Assembly (NCBI GenBank): GCA_013398175.1
Contig: VZRZ01002682.1
Coordinates: 29,025-93,024 of the forward strand
Direction: 5' to 3'
DNA from: Climacteris rufus
Lineage: Eukaryota; Chordata; Aves; Passeriformes; Climacteridae
DNA length: 64,000 bases
The notes under the pieces are model-generated. The model was given only the letters and a program-made list of their open reading frames with translations, did not search any database and had not been told where the DNA came from. This document shows positions 11,181-25,349 of the stretch, one piece after another. The position numbers were made by a program, and so were the translations under genes. Position 1 is the first letter of the stretch, and every line of letters begins with the position of its first letter.

Positions 11181-14100
11181 TGACATTTAAAAGTGAAAAG
11201 CTCATCTATTTAATTTCTGGGCTTATTAAAACCTTACGTTGCATCCTCTGGTCTGCACTTTTTTTTTTTTTTTAATTCACGCTTTCCCAGAGGAGGAGGA
11301 AAACCTCCGCTGCAGCGCGGTCACCCAAAAAAGGTCACATTCAGTTGGGCGACAGCAGCACTAGGTCCCCACCAGCCTCTGCTTGATGTGGTACAAGAAA
11401 TGACAATGAGGCGGGCATATCTGTGCCCGAGCAGTAATCACAGTAATGGTGTTCATCGGAATTTACCAGTGCTGAACTTTCCCAGAGTCTGGAGTAATGC
11501 TTCCTCCTCAGTGCTACCAGTAAGGAATTTATTGTGCTTGTATTTGCCTTCAAGCAAAGGGCACCCAATTGATTATTGAAGGAAATACTTTCAAAATTGG
11601 GTTATGCTGGTAAATGTGGTTGTGTGTTGGGTATGTTTATTACTGTAAAATGCATGTGTTGGTACATAGGTGTAGTGTCTTCACATATACTGCACCTGTG
11701 CCTATGTGTGTGCATGAACAAGTGTTCCTGTCATTTATTTACTTTATGTGTCTTTTTTCTTTCATCTTCCGGTCACTTTACTGACATGGTTTCATTACAT
11801 TTTCATGAAACTTTATACATCATTTGGCTGTAGCACATAAAGTGCCATTGCATGAAAACCACTGGTCTCCTGAAAAATTTCTTTGGCCCTTTCAGGCCAA
11901 ATAATAATATTCATTATTGAATACTGAATGATATTGAATACTATTTTTCATCATTTTATTTTACCTTTAATAAAAAGAAGTGGTGTTTTGGGACAGTACA
12001 GGGTGTTGGTTTCCCGTTGTGCCACTGGCAGTTTTGCCGTAAGAACAACAGAGAACCAGAGAACCAAAATATCTTTGCTCTTCCTGGTTTCCAAATGCAT
12101 CCATCCTGTTTTTATTGATTTGCTGAAAGTAAATCTCACGTTCTGCACTCTTCACACAGATGTCATTAAAAAATCCTTATGCCTTCCATTTGAAAATTGC
12201 ATTACCTTAAGTATTTTTTATCTCCTGGCAGCTTCAGTGTAAAGCAAACTCCCCAGCTGACAGCCATAGTGGGTGCACTCAGTGTTTACAGCAGAACTGA
12301 GGCTGTAGGGGAAAAAGATGAAAATCTCTTGCAAAATGTTAAAATGGCTGCTGACTTGGAGGCCTCTGGCTCAGTTGTGCATCCTTCCCAACGTCCAAGA
12401 AAATACAATTTTACTTCTAACAAATTTTCTCCCCTTGGCTTTTTCCCTCTTGTGCCTCAGTCAGTTTCCTGGAAGATTTGAGGACAGAAAACACTTTAGT
12501 TGCAGGAGCTCTATTACTCCTAACAGTCCTTGTTGCAATTGGATGTGGCACTGTATAGAATAATCTTGGTACCTGGAGATTGCACAACATAGAGGAGTTC
12601 GTTCCTGTCTGACTTGACTCCTCTTTCAGGTGCTTGCTTGTAGCAGTTCACAAATACCCTTTTTTGGGGGAAAGCAATGCACAAACCATCTCTCAAACAT
12701 TTCTCTCCTTGGTAGGTGTTTGGGATCAGTTTTATATTTTATTTCATCAAGAGCAAACCCCAAATTCCTTCTCAGTCAAGAGTTTTGCCTTTTCCTTTTG
12801 TTTTCAACTGCTTGTTGAAGTTCTCATCCGTACAAATTCTCTCCCCTGTAAATGTTCTGCCCTCGGTGGGATTCTGATCCAGCCTGCACACAGACTCATT
12901 CCTGTATGACTATGTGACAAATTAATTCTTGACCACGTTGAGTGTGCGTGTCTGTAGATATTTACTTTGTTTTGGTTTTAGAGTTAAATCCAATTTGGAA
13001 GCGGTATCTGATCATTTCAGCGAAATTCTGTTGCTTTCTGACTTCCTTCTCCAGTTGCCTTGCCCTGAGGCACAGAAAAGATCAAGGCATGTGCCCATGG
13101 ACACACACTGACTGCAGTGAGTGGCTCACCAGATTTGAATTCAGATGATCTTCGCTTCCTGCTTCCCTAAATAAGCCACACATTGCTCTGCCTCCCCGGC
13201 AGCATCCGCGCTGACATTTTCTCTCTCCCTCCTCCCGCTCGGGGTCCCTGGAAAGATCGACCCTCTATTGTGGCACTGGTGACACCCAAGTCACCTCCTG
13301 GTTCCTTCTGGAGCAGTGACAGCCAATTGAAAAGGAGGTGTAGCTACATCTTGGCTATTTTCTAGCAGTCTCCTGCTGCTACAACAGCCTGAGGCGACTT
13401 GAACCTACCCTGGGGACCAGCCGGTCCCCAGCTGCTCCGGAGTGGAGAAGCATAAAGGTGGCTTCAAGCCATCTTTGTTCTCCAATCCTCATCTTGTACC
13501 GAGCCCGGTCAAGTCAGAGGGGAGAATCTGGGCCAGAGTTTATGAAATGCTGTGCTACAGAAAGTTGCCCTCGCTGCCAAATGCATCTTTCTGGTTCTCT
13601 GAGCTCCTGTGTCCTGCCCTTCGCTTCCTGCCCTGCAAAGATTCCAGCCAGGATCCTGGCTCTGTGAAAGCACCAGTCTGTAACGTGAAGTGTCATCGCT
13701 GGGCTGTCCTTGCTGCTTTCTGTGCATCTCTGTTGCTGCCTGAGCCACAGGCTCAGCCTCAGAGAGAGCCCTGCACAAAGCTGGTAACCCCAGGAAGAAG
13801 CAGGACTGATACACGGTGGGAGGAGGAGGTGCTATCACTGGCTGAACAGCTCCTTGTTTTTCTTCTTGCAAGGAAAATGGGCACTTCCAACAGGGATTTT
13901 TTTTATTCGTGTAGTCACTTCCCTACTTAGCCTCTGGTTTTCAACCAGCCCCGGTGCACACCTGTAATTCCCCTCCCAGTTTTACATCCAGCTTTCATGC
14001 CATGGAGTTAATCCATTTCTGACACTGATTTTCTACCCGAATCACTCTCCTACCTTCAGAGAGTCTTCTCATTTAAGTGCCAGCCTCGTGAAATTCACTT

Positions 14101-15949
14101 TTTGTGATCGGTATTATTTGGGCAGATTCTGGTACTTCATTTCTATTCTCTAGCCCTTTCTGTGATTTCCTGTGTAACACCCAACACACACATGCATTTC
14201 TGCTGGCTGAAACACTCTTAATGGCTGCTTTTGGTTGTCAGCAATGATAGAACTGTTTTCACCTACCCAAAGGCATTAATGGAACTGACACAAGGAGTGC
14301 TTGGTTAAAAGGAGATAACCCAGGTGACCAGGATAAGGCACAGAAGATATTTTATTCAACCCAGACAAAAAGGTGTGTCTCTGCTTATTTGCACTGGAGT
14401 GCAATTCCCATCAAGTCCTGCGACAGGAATAGCACTCAGCTTTTTCACTTTAATATGATCTAAAAACTTCTGAAAGCTCCAAGGGGCTGCGGGCTGGGGT
14501 TTTGTTGGGACTTGGCCAGCACCAAGTGGCTCACCCTGGGAGTGATGCGAGGGGTGTCTGCTCAGACAGGAATGCCCCAGAACCAGTCCCATCCTGGCCA
14601 AGGCTGGTATTTTTTCATCACAAATCTTCTGGTGACTCTCTAATGACTTTTAGTCAGTTTCAGGCTACACTGACCTATGATTCATTCACCACATTATCCC
14701 AGCTACTGGTCTGAAACACGCTCTGACTTAGAACTGAAGTTTATTCTGATCTCAATTTCCATTCAGATGTGGTTTTACCCTGAGTTTGGGGTTTTGTTTG
14801 GTTCAGCTGTTAAAATTCAGGAGCAGTATATCCCAAATCTGGAGACAGGGAATGGTGGAGTTTAACCCAAGTATGAAAAAACCCCAACACTGTGGTCATT
14901 GATTTTGAGGTTAAAATGTGAATAAGTTGGGATGGAGTGGAGAAGCTTTGTTCACATAAACTTGGTCATCACAATTCAGAAACCTTGATTTCTATATCTG
15001 TCTAAACAGTCATGTACAGAGCAGACAAAGTGTCTTCATTCATTCAGGAGCTGAAAAGTGGAAATTACACGTCTTTCCTCTTCATTTTCTCTGTGAAAAT
15101 CTTTTAACTAATTTATGGAGTAGTTAATCTGGTTCCGCACGTGTGTGGGTAAATGAGCATGTCATGTGTCTTCGTGTGCAGGAGAAAAAATTATTTCCTG
15201 ATGGCAAGATAATAGAAACATATTGGGGGTGAGAGAAGGGTTTCATTAGAAAAGCACAGCTTCACGAGTACCATCCTTGCATATGAATCGTGACTCATCT
15301 GCTCCACAATGGAAAAAAAAATCACTGGGAGTCAGATTATTGTACCTAACTCAACATCTAAAAGTCAGACAACTAATTAAGCCTGGGCTGTCTCCATCCT
15401 GAGGAATAATAGATAACAGCTTCCCAAGGGTAATTCATGTCACTGTAGAATAGGTGGACAAGTCGCCTTCTGGGGATGCTTATCTCTTGGCATTGACTGT
15501 AGAAGCTACACAGAGAGCTCAGAATAGATGCCTGGTTTTCAGGGACAGGAACGCAGTGAGAGAAGCCCCTGCCTCACAGCCTAGTGCTAGAATTAGGACT
15601 TAAAATAAAAGCTTAAAAGGTCGTGGTTTCCTAGCAGTTAGAATAATCTGTCCCCCAACAAGAAGCAGCCCATCGGCATCCAGAATAACCCAAGGCAATG
15701 TGAAATTAAAAGCAGTTTTTATTAAAGCTGTGTTTATATCTGTGGGAGGCAAGTCCAGTTACTAAATAATATGGGATGATAACAATGAAAGAGATAAATG
15801 AATAGGGGCACATGGGGTAAATTATGCTGACAAATCTCAGAGTTAAGCTCTGAAAGTTGAAGGCTGTGGACAGTGCCTGCCTCTGGCACATGGAATGTTC
15901 AGCCAGGTCAGAGCCTCTCTCAGAGGCCACTTGGAAAGACCTATGGAGT
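11181..15949. other. Gene-poor intergenic DNA
   Basis: No gene can be supported. A somewhat GC-richer segment at about 13180-13930 has a 162-codon frame without an ATG at its start and without recognisable similarity. I saw no interspersed repeat in this stretch. Confidence 0.55.
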
Positions 15950-16240
15950 CATGTAGTCATAGAATAGTTTAGGCTGGAAAAGCTCCCTAAGATCATCATC
16001 CAACCATCAACCCAGCACTGCCAAGCCCACCACTAAACCACATCCCCAAATGTCACATCTTTTAAATCCCTCCAGGGCTGGTGACTCCACCACTGCCCTG
16101 GGCAGCCTGTGCCAGGGCTTGACAACCCTTTCTGTGAGGAATTTTTTCCTAATTTCCAATCTAAACCTCCCCTGGCACAACTTGAGGCCGTGGCCTCTTG
16201 TCCTATTGCTTCTTACTTGTGAGAAGAGACTGACCCCCAG
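15950..16240 (-). mobile_element. CR1-type LINE fragment, 3' end
   Basis: On the + strand the block opens with TCATAGAATAG, the reverse complement of the CR1 terminal repeat. It continues with phrases typical of the inverted CR1 3' region, including GGGCAGCCTGTGCCAGGGCTT and, near its end, GAGAAGAGACTGACCCCCAG. The element therefore points leftward. It is 5'-truncated, as most CR1 copies are, and has no coding capacity. Confidence 0.85.
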
Positions 16241-17840
16241 GCAAACTGAATTTATCACAAGATATTTGAGGGAGGTTAAATTTGTACTTCTGTCTTGCCT
16301 GGGAGCTGTGAGCTAAACGTGGTTGATGTTATTTGCTGTAAGAAGATGGTGCTCAGACACACTGCAAAAATCAGCCAGAATGAACGTAGTGAAAAGTCCC
16401 AGTTCCAGAGTTATAAGCTGGAAAAAGAGCATTGCACATCCAAGATGGCATTTTGCACCTGAGAACACAGCAAATAGCATTGCACTTCTGAAATGCAGAG
16501 TATGGCACTGCATTGTACACGTCCCTCTGATTAATGCCATGTGAAAGTGGCCTGATGCGTTGTGTTATTTGTCCTGATATATTCCGGAGCTTCTGTGGAC
16601 AAATATTAAGGAGGCTGTGAAGATGCCACGCTTTGTAAAGGCTGCTCAAAGGTTGTAGATTTAGTAGCTACAATTCTAAAACACTATCGTGTTTTTAAAG
16701 CTTTTCTTTTCCCTGGGTGGAGCCTTCACAGACACCCAGAAGGTTTTTCTAATTGATGTTCATAATTCTTCCTGGTTAAAGCAGGGCAGCAGAGAGGGCA
16801 CTGAACCACAGTTGCACTGTGATTTACTGCCAAGGCTTGACAACAGTATTCCATACATATCTGCTGGAAAATACTCTTAATTTGCCTTCAAACACAGCAA
16901 GTCTGCCATCCAAGATATCCACAAATTCTGAAATTCGGTGATGGAGCGAGGGTGGAGAGAGTCATCACGTTTAACCCGTGACTGCCCCATTTTTCATCCT
17001 TACAAGGACATTAAACAGAGTAAAATGAGTCCTGCTGGAAGCCTGTGTCTCCCTGAAGTGGGCAAATGATAGGTTAAGAGAAAGCAAATGAAAGGTAAGA
17101 TTAATAGCATTTATCATGGCAGATAGACTAGCAGTTTGCTAATTAAAGATGTTAGAACATAGAAGCAGCCAAGGATCAGTGGCTTTTAATGAGGATGTTG
17201 TAGGGTGATTTAGGTCTAATTTTCTGCTTAATAAGGCTGGTTTAAAAAGTAATTTTGTTGGGATGTGACTCTCCTAAACCTGTTCATTATCAGTGATGGG
17301 ACTTCACTTCAACACTCCAGGAAATGTTGTGTTTAATTAATATTGTGTCGGCAAGTGGATATGCTGACAGATGAGAAAAAAATTGATGAAGAACTTTCAA
17401 GGACATTGACTTCATTACACAGCTTCATTATAGCCTGAATAACTGGCTAAATATGTCATTGGAAAGATAATGTGCCACTTTTAACTCTTTTCTGTGTGTT
17501 GTTCATGTAAGTAAGTAGAGGATTTTTTTCAAAATAACCACTATTGAAAAAAAACCATCAAGGGATCAGATGTACATTTTCTCATTTCTTCATTCTCTTT
17601 ATGAGATTTCTAACTGATGGCGGACTATGTAAAGCAAAATACTTCCGATTATTTACCTCAATTCATCAACCATTTTTTCTTGGGCAGAATATGATGTCAG
17701 TAAGTGACATTCTTCACCACTGGGTAATTTTCCACAGTGCCCCTGAGACAAGAGTAGGAATTAATTTAGAAGATTTTTATTTCTCTATACAAAACAACAT
17801 TCTGAGGTATAGTGATGAATTGATCAGTGCAGATATATAG

Positions 17841-17884
<44 letters not shown>

Positions 17885-17896
17885 CGATCGATCGAT
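17841..17896 (+). repeat. Compound (AGAT)11(CGAT)3 microsatellite
   Basis: Eleven perfect AGAT units pass directly into three CGAT units. The tract is uninterrupted, so it is probably polymorphic. The CGAT part probably arose from a single A-to-C change that then expanded. Confidence 0.95.
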
Positions 17897-20414
17897 CTGT
17901 CTTGTATATACACATTCACTTAACTTTATGCATCTGGGCTTACTGAAGCAAAATTAAATGTCCCAAAAAGTCCTAAATACTTTGCTTCTACATGGAGAGG
18001 GATCAATTTTAGCAGTTTGACTGAATCACAACTCAGTTTCATATAGGCAGGGGCAACTGCTATACCCTGCTATGAGAGCTTAGAGAGACAGATGCTTGCT
18101 GGCACAGGAGACAGGAGTGCTTTTAGTATCTGTCACAAAAAACTTGCATATCTGGGAGGGATCTCAAATGAATCTTTGCACCTCAGTTCAGAATAGTTAC
18201 ACAGGAATCCTTACTCCCCACTGAGAAACACCACTTTTAGTTCTGACTTAGTGGGTAGGATATTTGTATCCTGACCTGGCAGCCACTGCTCCTACAACAT
18301 CCTTTTACTCTTTGATGATTTCGTTTGCAAACAGACTCATCTTTCCCCTGGTTAAGGTTAAGCTACAAGCAAATCACCCTATGAAACAATTCAAAAAGAG
18401 AGACTTTACTAATTCAATTAAGTTTTGGCCACTGTAGTAGTTCAGAGTTGCTTGCAGACCACCCTCCACCACCTCACCAAACTTTCAACCAGAAAACAAA
18501 GCAACAATAATCTGTTTCAGACTAAATGATGTGACCCAAGTGTGACCTCAGAGACTTTGGGTTGGGGTTCTCTGACCTGTCTTATAAGAATTGTTGCAGC
18601 AAGAAAAACACTTAAAGTCTGAACTCTTAAACAGGGATTGGGACAAAAAAAGGAAAATACTGAGCAATGTTTAGGTGGGGAATACAAAAAGCTTCCAGGA
18701 GGTCTCTTACAATCTTCCTAGAGAAAAACAGGTCGAGCAGCAAACCATTGACTTTTCCTGGGTTTTGGTTGCCTCTTCTTTGAGAAATAAGACTGTTTAC
18801 AGAAGAAAAGGAAAAAAACCCAAAGATCAACCTTTGAAGCTGAAAGCAAAAGAAGAAAAAACTGTTCTCAATCTTAATCATTAGGGCTATTAGCCAAGAG
18901 AAGAGGCCCAGGCAGGGGAAAGAGAGGAGATGCTGACTGGAGGTGACAGCTGGAGTTTATCGGATGCGTCAGTTCTCTTTAACACCTCCATTTGGTGGCT
19001 GCTGTCACCTTCAGATGAGGGCTTTTGCAGGATGGGATTCAGGAAAGCATTCTGCCATATCAGCCCCCTTACACACCAGGGAGCTTTGTCCTCATCCCAG
19101 TATTTGCATTTCCCCTTTCCCATAGCCATGGGAGACCCTCACTCCTGAGCGTGTCCGTGTCCGTGTGCCAGGGGTGCCACTGGGCCCTTCCCCTGAGCTT
19201 TGCCCATGTGCCAGCACCCATTAATAATGACTCATTATTTTCTTACCCTCGGTATTAGGAAGGCAACACTCAGCCCAACTGTTCCATGAGAGAGGAGCAG
19301 ACAGCATCCTGTCATCACCGCAGAGCTGAACCCGCTCCAGCACCTTCTGCCTACAGAAACTCACTGAGACCTCCTGGGGCTGGAAACGGGGAAGGGACTA
19401 ACCAAAGCCACCATCCTCTCCCCAGGCTGGCTGTGCTGGTACCTGCATAATGACCTCCTTGGTGGGTAATTGCAGGATTAGAACCTCAGAGTTTAAATAT
19501 CACAGGGGGACATCTGCCAGTGCAGCAAAGCACTGCCTGGCAGGGGAACGATGCTCTGAGGCACTCGGAGGGATCAGCCCGTGGGAGAGAAGGTGCCTGG
19601 GGGGTGGAATGCTGGCTGAGCCTGTTAAACATGTAAATCCCAAGAAAGTGACTGTGGCTGTCCACTTGCAGGCTCAGCTGTCCCATCTTGCACTGAGTGT
19701 GGGGAGATGGTGTGCAGAGCCCACGTGTGCTGGGTACACACCACCCGTGTCATGTGTGCCTTGGGAAAGCAGGGAGCCTGCAGGGTGGCAGCAGGGGAGA
19801 GCTGGGAAGTGGAATTTCTGGGTGCCATTAAATGTGCTGCTAGCTGGGCCATCATCTGGGTAAAATTCCACTCACATGGGATTTGTTCCTTGGTTTTTCA
19901 ATGGTTGGACAGCCAGAAATATTACAAGGACTTTATCTAAAATCACATCCTCCCTTATCTTGATCTATGGAGGGATGTGCCTTACCTGTTTATCAGCATT
20001 TAATTGCACTGCCTGTATATTAGTGCCAAAAATCTGCCTCCTTCCACTTGTGGCTGCCTGCTGCAGTCAAAAAGGAGCACAAATTTGATTGGAAACAAAT
20101 TATTTTTGGAATGTTATTCCCAGACAAGCACAGCTAAGAAGTAAATGCAGAAGCTTTTCAGAGCCAAACATGGGTTGAGATCCACTGGAAATAATAGCCA
20201 TGTGGGCATGGATGAGATTGAAGGTGTTTAAAACTGGGATAAATCAGTGTGATGTGGGGAGCTGATTCAAACTCTTGCTCGGGACAGGAAGACCCAAGTG
20301 CCCGGATGCCCCACAGTGGCACCACATTCCAGTTTGGATGTGAGATGCACATGCTGGGGACTGTCAGCTTCTCTCTGACAGGCAGAAGACTCAGAGTTTT
20401 CTTGTCTTTGGCTT

Positions 20415-20515
20415 TTCTTGTTCCTGAGCTCGGCGCTTAATTGTTCTCTGGCCACAGGGCTAATTAATTGCTATGCAGGGCAATTAAAACGCATCGGATG
20501 TGATCAGATTTGCAG
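20415..20515. promoter_or_regulatory. Candidate homeodomain-site cluster (block B)
   Basis: CTTAATTG, CTAATTAATTG and GGCAATTAAAA fall within about 70 bases next to isolated CpGs (CTCGGCGC, ACGCATCGG). Several TAATT cores so close together suggest binding by homeodomain factors. No conservation test was possible. Confidence 0.3.
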
Positions 20516-21689
20516 CACTGACAATGAGGTGGTGCAGAATGCAGTCCTGGACAGGGAAAAGACACATTCCCATTTGCCTTCTGATCTTGCTGCAAACAGA
20601 GCTGAATCCCCAGGGTGTGGGGCAGGTTCAGACAGCTCAGGCAACTGGAAGAGGAGGCAATCACATTTTTGGAGAAGTTCATCCTTACTCCTGTCCTGGG
20701 CTTGGCAGGGGGAAACTTGGTGTAGTTACTGAAATTGAGATCTCATCTGTGGGGGCAGAGACTGAGAAACCCCAGCCACTCTGCTGGGCATTTGCTGTTC
20801 TGCTGAAAATGTCTTGGGTCATCCCCAAGCCCCTGGCAGGTTGGTGTGACAGGGCCATCTCACAGGGAGGAGCTGACATGCCCAGAGACAGTGGGGAGGT
20901 CAGTGGCAGGGTAGAGCATCACCTCCACACTGCCTGGATCATGTAGGTGGGAAAATCTGGAAGCAAAGGGTGGTAGCAATCCAGGTGTGCCAGCAGCACA
21001 TCCACTGGCTCCCAAGAAGAGCCTGTTGCTCACTTGTGTGGTTTCTGGATTGTCTCAGCTGAGCATTCACCTTCGGGGCTGGAGCAGAAAGTCCTTCAGC
21101 ACACGATTTATAAATATGTAGATGAAATTTTGAAACCAAAGTGCCATTAGAAATTTGGCTCTTTGTAGTCTGTTGCATAATCCATTACAATGCACAATTA
21201 TGTAATTGTCAGTTATCCAAGAGTTTAGTATTTTGCAACATGCCAAGATCCAAAGTGTGTTCTTATTAGCATCCCAAATGTACTAAGTGTTTAGTAAATA
21301 CTGGAAGATACATTTCTGGCCCTAGAGAACATACAATCTGAAGAATTAATATTGATTCTAGACAAATCAATGTTTGCTTACTAAAATCACATGCTGAATA
21401 CTTTATAAGCACCCACCCAGCTGCAGGGATGCTGCAAACTCTGTCTCCCTGTGATGCCATAAACACAGACTCAGTCTGTATGCAAGGCTTCACCTCACCC
21501 TGCAGCTTTAAAATTGTGGCAATAATGTTATTTAACAACATCTCCCGTCAGGAAAAGTGAAGGTAAAAAAAGTCAGATTTTTTCTGCAGATCCCCAATCA
21601 GTTTCTTTTAGGCAAGGCCCATGTACATTAATACAAATCATATTTTATGTTACTCACAGGACAGAGAGATAATCAGAAAGCTATCTTCA

Positions 21690-22200
21690 TAAACAGAGGG
21701 TTATTCATAATCCCTCACATGGCATTTCAATTATCAGTCTGATGACGATGTGACATTATGGATGAGGTTGTGATTAAATTTTCTTGTGTAATGACCCTAA
21801 GTAAATCTTTGCAATTTTCATTTTGCAGAGATTTAATATAGATTGGTGGCCTGTTGTTTGGCCCCTGTTTAATCCAAAATCGCTCATTAAATTGGGACCA
21901 GTAAACATCTGATGATTGCATTTCATGGACTGAGCTATGAATTTAACATATTAAATCTACATTCCAGATGGATATAAGCATCTGTTCTCATTATGGTTAT
22001 TGGTGTTAATCTGAAACCCTGACCCGTTTCCCCTAACATTACTCATATTAAATTCCATCCCAAATTCAAACATATATTGGCATGAAGGCCGGAGATAACG
22101 AAAATACCTTCACGTGCACATAATCTGATGAAAGATTAACAGCAGAAATTAGGGGACAATGACATGAACTTCTTGTTCCCAGAAGGAAGCTTTCATTGCT
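21690..22200. promoter_or_regulatory. Candidate conserved enhancer block C
   Basis: AT-rich but not low-complexity, with repeated ATTA/TAAT cores, GATGACGATGTGACATTATGG and a CATCTGATGATTG segment. The texture resembles constrained developmental enhancers. Function is inferred. Confidence 0.22.
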
Positions 22201-24335
22201 GCAGAACATAAAACAACTGCTTTTGTTTTCTAGCATTGAAAAAAAAAAAACCCTGAAAAAACCCAGTAGTCAATTCTCTTCGACCACATTCTTGCTAATC
22301 ACCAGGCTTGAGCTGTATCCTTTACAGAGCAGAACAGCCCTAATTTGTAAATCTGATTTGTCACTAAATCTCGTCAGAGTTTGACCCAGCATCTTGCAGG
22401 CACTTGCCTGGCAGTGGCTGGGCTTCTCTGCTCCAGAAACACTCAGCTCAAAGTCAAATTAATCGGTGACTTCCAAAGACCATTAGGAAGAATATATGTG
22501 TTCCAGGGCTGCTGAGAGCTTCTCCACACTGAATGATTCATGTTTATTGCAGTTGGGGCATTTATTTATTAGATTGCTCAGTGTAATGGGAAATTTAAAA
22601 TGACACACATTGTATTACAGGGAGGCTTAGCAAAATATTATCTCCCTGTTATTGTAAATCAAACAATTCTCAATGTCAGCACGGATCACCTTTGCTCAGC
22701 AGAAGTTTTTCCAGAGAGTTTGTATAGTTCCTTAGGTAGATTTTCTGCTTTAATTTCAGGAAGCATGCTCTCTTCCCAAGTAGATGTGTGAGACAATCTG
22801 CACAGCTCAGTGCTGGGTTGGGATCCTGACTGTAATCCCAAATTTACCTGGGACTTCCCTGCCAGGTCCTGTGTCTAAAGGATCAGATAATTCAGCCCCA
22901 TGGTAAAAAAAAGATTAGCCAGAAGGGTGGATCTATTTTGTGCCTTGGAAAGGAAGAAAATAGTCAATATTTTAAAAGAGGAGAAGTAGATTTATTGTAG
23001 CAAAAGGCACAAATCCTGTAGCAAAAGGCACAAACCCCTCCTAACACCTCATTAGGAGATGCCCCAGGGGTTTCCTGGCTTGTTAGGGCAGGAGGAATCC
23101 ATCCTCTGGGGTGGTGGGAGAGGGAAAAACAGCCAAGAAAACTGCAAGTACCGGAAAAGCCTGGCTGAATCCTAGCAAAGCTGGGATGGAGCCAAAGCTC
23201 TGAGCTAAACCCATCACTGGGGTTTGCCCTCCTGCAGCACCTTCCCTTGGTCACGGCTCTCTGCATGCAAACCATGAGTGGCCATGGCAGGAAAAAGCCT
23301 TAGGGGAAGGCTTTGTGGGATTTGAAGTATCAGATACTCACCTGCCACATATGAACACTGTCCCTGCAGGAAAAGGTGTTGGGAAAAGTACCAAAGCTCT
23401 TGTTATTAGTTAAGAAGTGAGAACACAGCGTTTCCTGATGGCTGCACTGGGCAGTCACTTGTCTGTAAAACTTCCCTGTGATTTTAACAGGTTGAAAAGT
23501 GCAGAAACACAAATGTTTTCTTTCCAATATGAAGTTTGTACATAAAATGAGAAAAGGGGATTAAAGTATGCTCTATGTATTAGAGAGTGCATCATTTGCA
23601 CAAAGAAAACTGGTGCAGCATCATGTGCTCATTTTGTAATGGGAAAAAAATCTGATTTGTGAAATATTGGCTCAAAGAACACAACAGAGGGAAAGAACTG
23701 CAGAGTCCAGAGTGTGAAAATACCCACTAAGGTGTGTATTCACGACCAGCAGTGGTTGTAACAGAAGAACAAAAAACCCCATCCCTGTCATTAGCAATTA
23801 AGGCTGCATCACTCAGGGCAGAGCGCTGTGTGTGTGCAATGAGGCTAATTAGCACCGAAGTGCTGTGTGACTGAAGGGGTTTGGTGCAGGCAGCACAGCA
23901 GAGGGGCTCCCCAGCGAGGCTGCATCTCTTCAGTCCCAGCAGTTTGGCCTGGGCTCCCTGCCCGTGGAGGGTTCGGAGGTGGCCGCAAGGTTGGTGCCAC
24001 TCAGCAGCTGCTGGCGTTGGGATGGTGGCAGTGGCTGCCCCAGGGCAGAGTGAGCAGGTGCTGCCTCAAACGATGGACCCAAAGTCATTTTGGCTCCATA
24101 ATATGTGCTTTTGTATCCAAGTGTTGTTGCACCAAGTTTTTGCCAGGTTGGTCTCAGGGTGAGTCGACAGCAGCAGTTTGGGGTGTGGGCACCACCAGGA
24201 GCCACCATCTCAGCAGCTTGGGAAGTGGGAAGGGGCCAGGGAGGGGGGTCCTGGGGGAGCTTCTCTGGCAGAGGGGATGACAAGTGTGTGTGCACAGACT
24301 GCCTGGGCCTGGCCATGGGATGAGGTGATGCTTGG

Positions 24336-24450
24336 TTGGGTCTTTCTAGTGGAAGATGTTCCTGCCTATGGCACAGGTTTGGAGCTAAATGAGCTTGGAG
24401 GGCACTTCCAACCTAAACCATCCTGTGATTCCATGATGTGATTCTATCTG
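24336..24450 (+). mobile_element. CR1-type LINE fragment, 3' end
   Basis: The block reads TGGAGGGCACTTCCAACCTA, then AAACCATCCTGTGATTCCAT and GATGTGATTCTAT. That is the usual CR1 3' terminus with its short terminal ATTCTATG-like repeats on the + strand. Only about 110 bases remain. The left boundary is uncertain. Confidence 0.82.
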
Positions 24451-24779
24451 CTGATGATTCCCCACTGGCTATAGCCCACAGGAGCAGACACACAGAATGG
24501 TAGATCCCTCATAAACAGCAAGGAACTTCCACAACCCAACTGTGGAACAAGTGGACCTAGAGAAAACCAAAATTAAAGATATCCTCTTCAAAAACTGAGT
24601 CACATAATTTTAAGCAGAGCAAGAAACAATCTATGCCAGTGAAGGCACTCCTTAAATTCCCCCCAACCTCCAAAATGAGGATTTTGAAGAGGGGATAACG
24701 CTGAATGCTGATTTGGGGGAACCATCCTGTAGCTTCCCGCACAACGGACCGGAGATTTTAATTGCTTGTTAACTACTAG

Positions 24780-25060
24780 TGTGGCACACGAGTTAGCAAA
24801 GCTGAAGCCGTCTGACATAAATCACATGTCCCAGCCCAATAAATCTCCTGTGCAAGTGACAGCTTTGCAGACAGCAGAGAGCGAGAGCGGCCGGTGCCCA
24901 GACCTGTACGTACAACTGCCGCCTGCAAACCGGTGACAGATCTGTTGAGACCAAAACACTTGGCACTCTGCTAATGTCTGTCATTATGGTGATTGATACA
25001 GCCCCTCTATCACACTCTGCAGTTGTCTACATTTGCAGAGCTTTATTAAATTACTGCCTC
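24780..25060. promoter_or_regulatory. Candidate conserved enhancer block D
   Basis: CpGs cluster in GCGAGAGCGGCCGG, GTACGTACAACTGCCGCC and AAACCGGTGACAG, inside otherwise CpG-poor DNA. CACATGTC and CAAGTGACAG supply E-box-like and TALE-like sites, and ATTATGGTGATTGAT follows. This looks like constrained regulatory DNA; the role is inferred. Confidence 0.28.
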
Positions 25061-25349
25061 TCCCAACTGTTATCCGGCATCAGTACAAGGAAATGACCAA
25101 GAGCAGCCGGGGACAAGCTGAGGTTTTTCAGCTCTGAAGACTTGGGGAGGTGAAAGGGGTGAAAGCTGAGAGTTTGCTGACTTTTCTCCAGACAAAACTG
25201 AGGACAGAGTTATCTTTATGTTTAAGGACAGGAGCTGACACTGTCCCCATGCTGAGTAGCAGAAGGGTTGCTCCTGATAAAAGAAACAGGTTATTCTACC
25301 ACTTAAAGCTTGGCAGGACCAAGGGACTTTGTGTTGCCTTCCATGTATA

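Larger units (their letters stand above)
16241..24335. other. Gene-poor intergenic DNA
   Basis: No gene can be supported. The stretch contains a compound tetranucleotide microsatellite (17841-17896) and two blocks with the look of constrained regulatory DNA (20415-20515 and 21690-22200). At 22997-23034 a 17-bp unit, GTAGCAAAAGGCACAAA, is directly repeated with a 21-bp period. Confidence 0.55.

Noticed and set aside
13442..13930. A 162-codon + strand frame in GC-richer DNA
   Set aside because: It opens with GTG, not ATG, shows no domain, and a shadow frame on the other strand is equally open.
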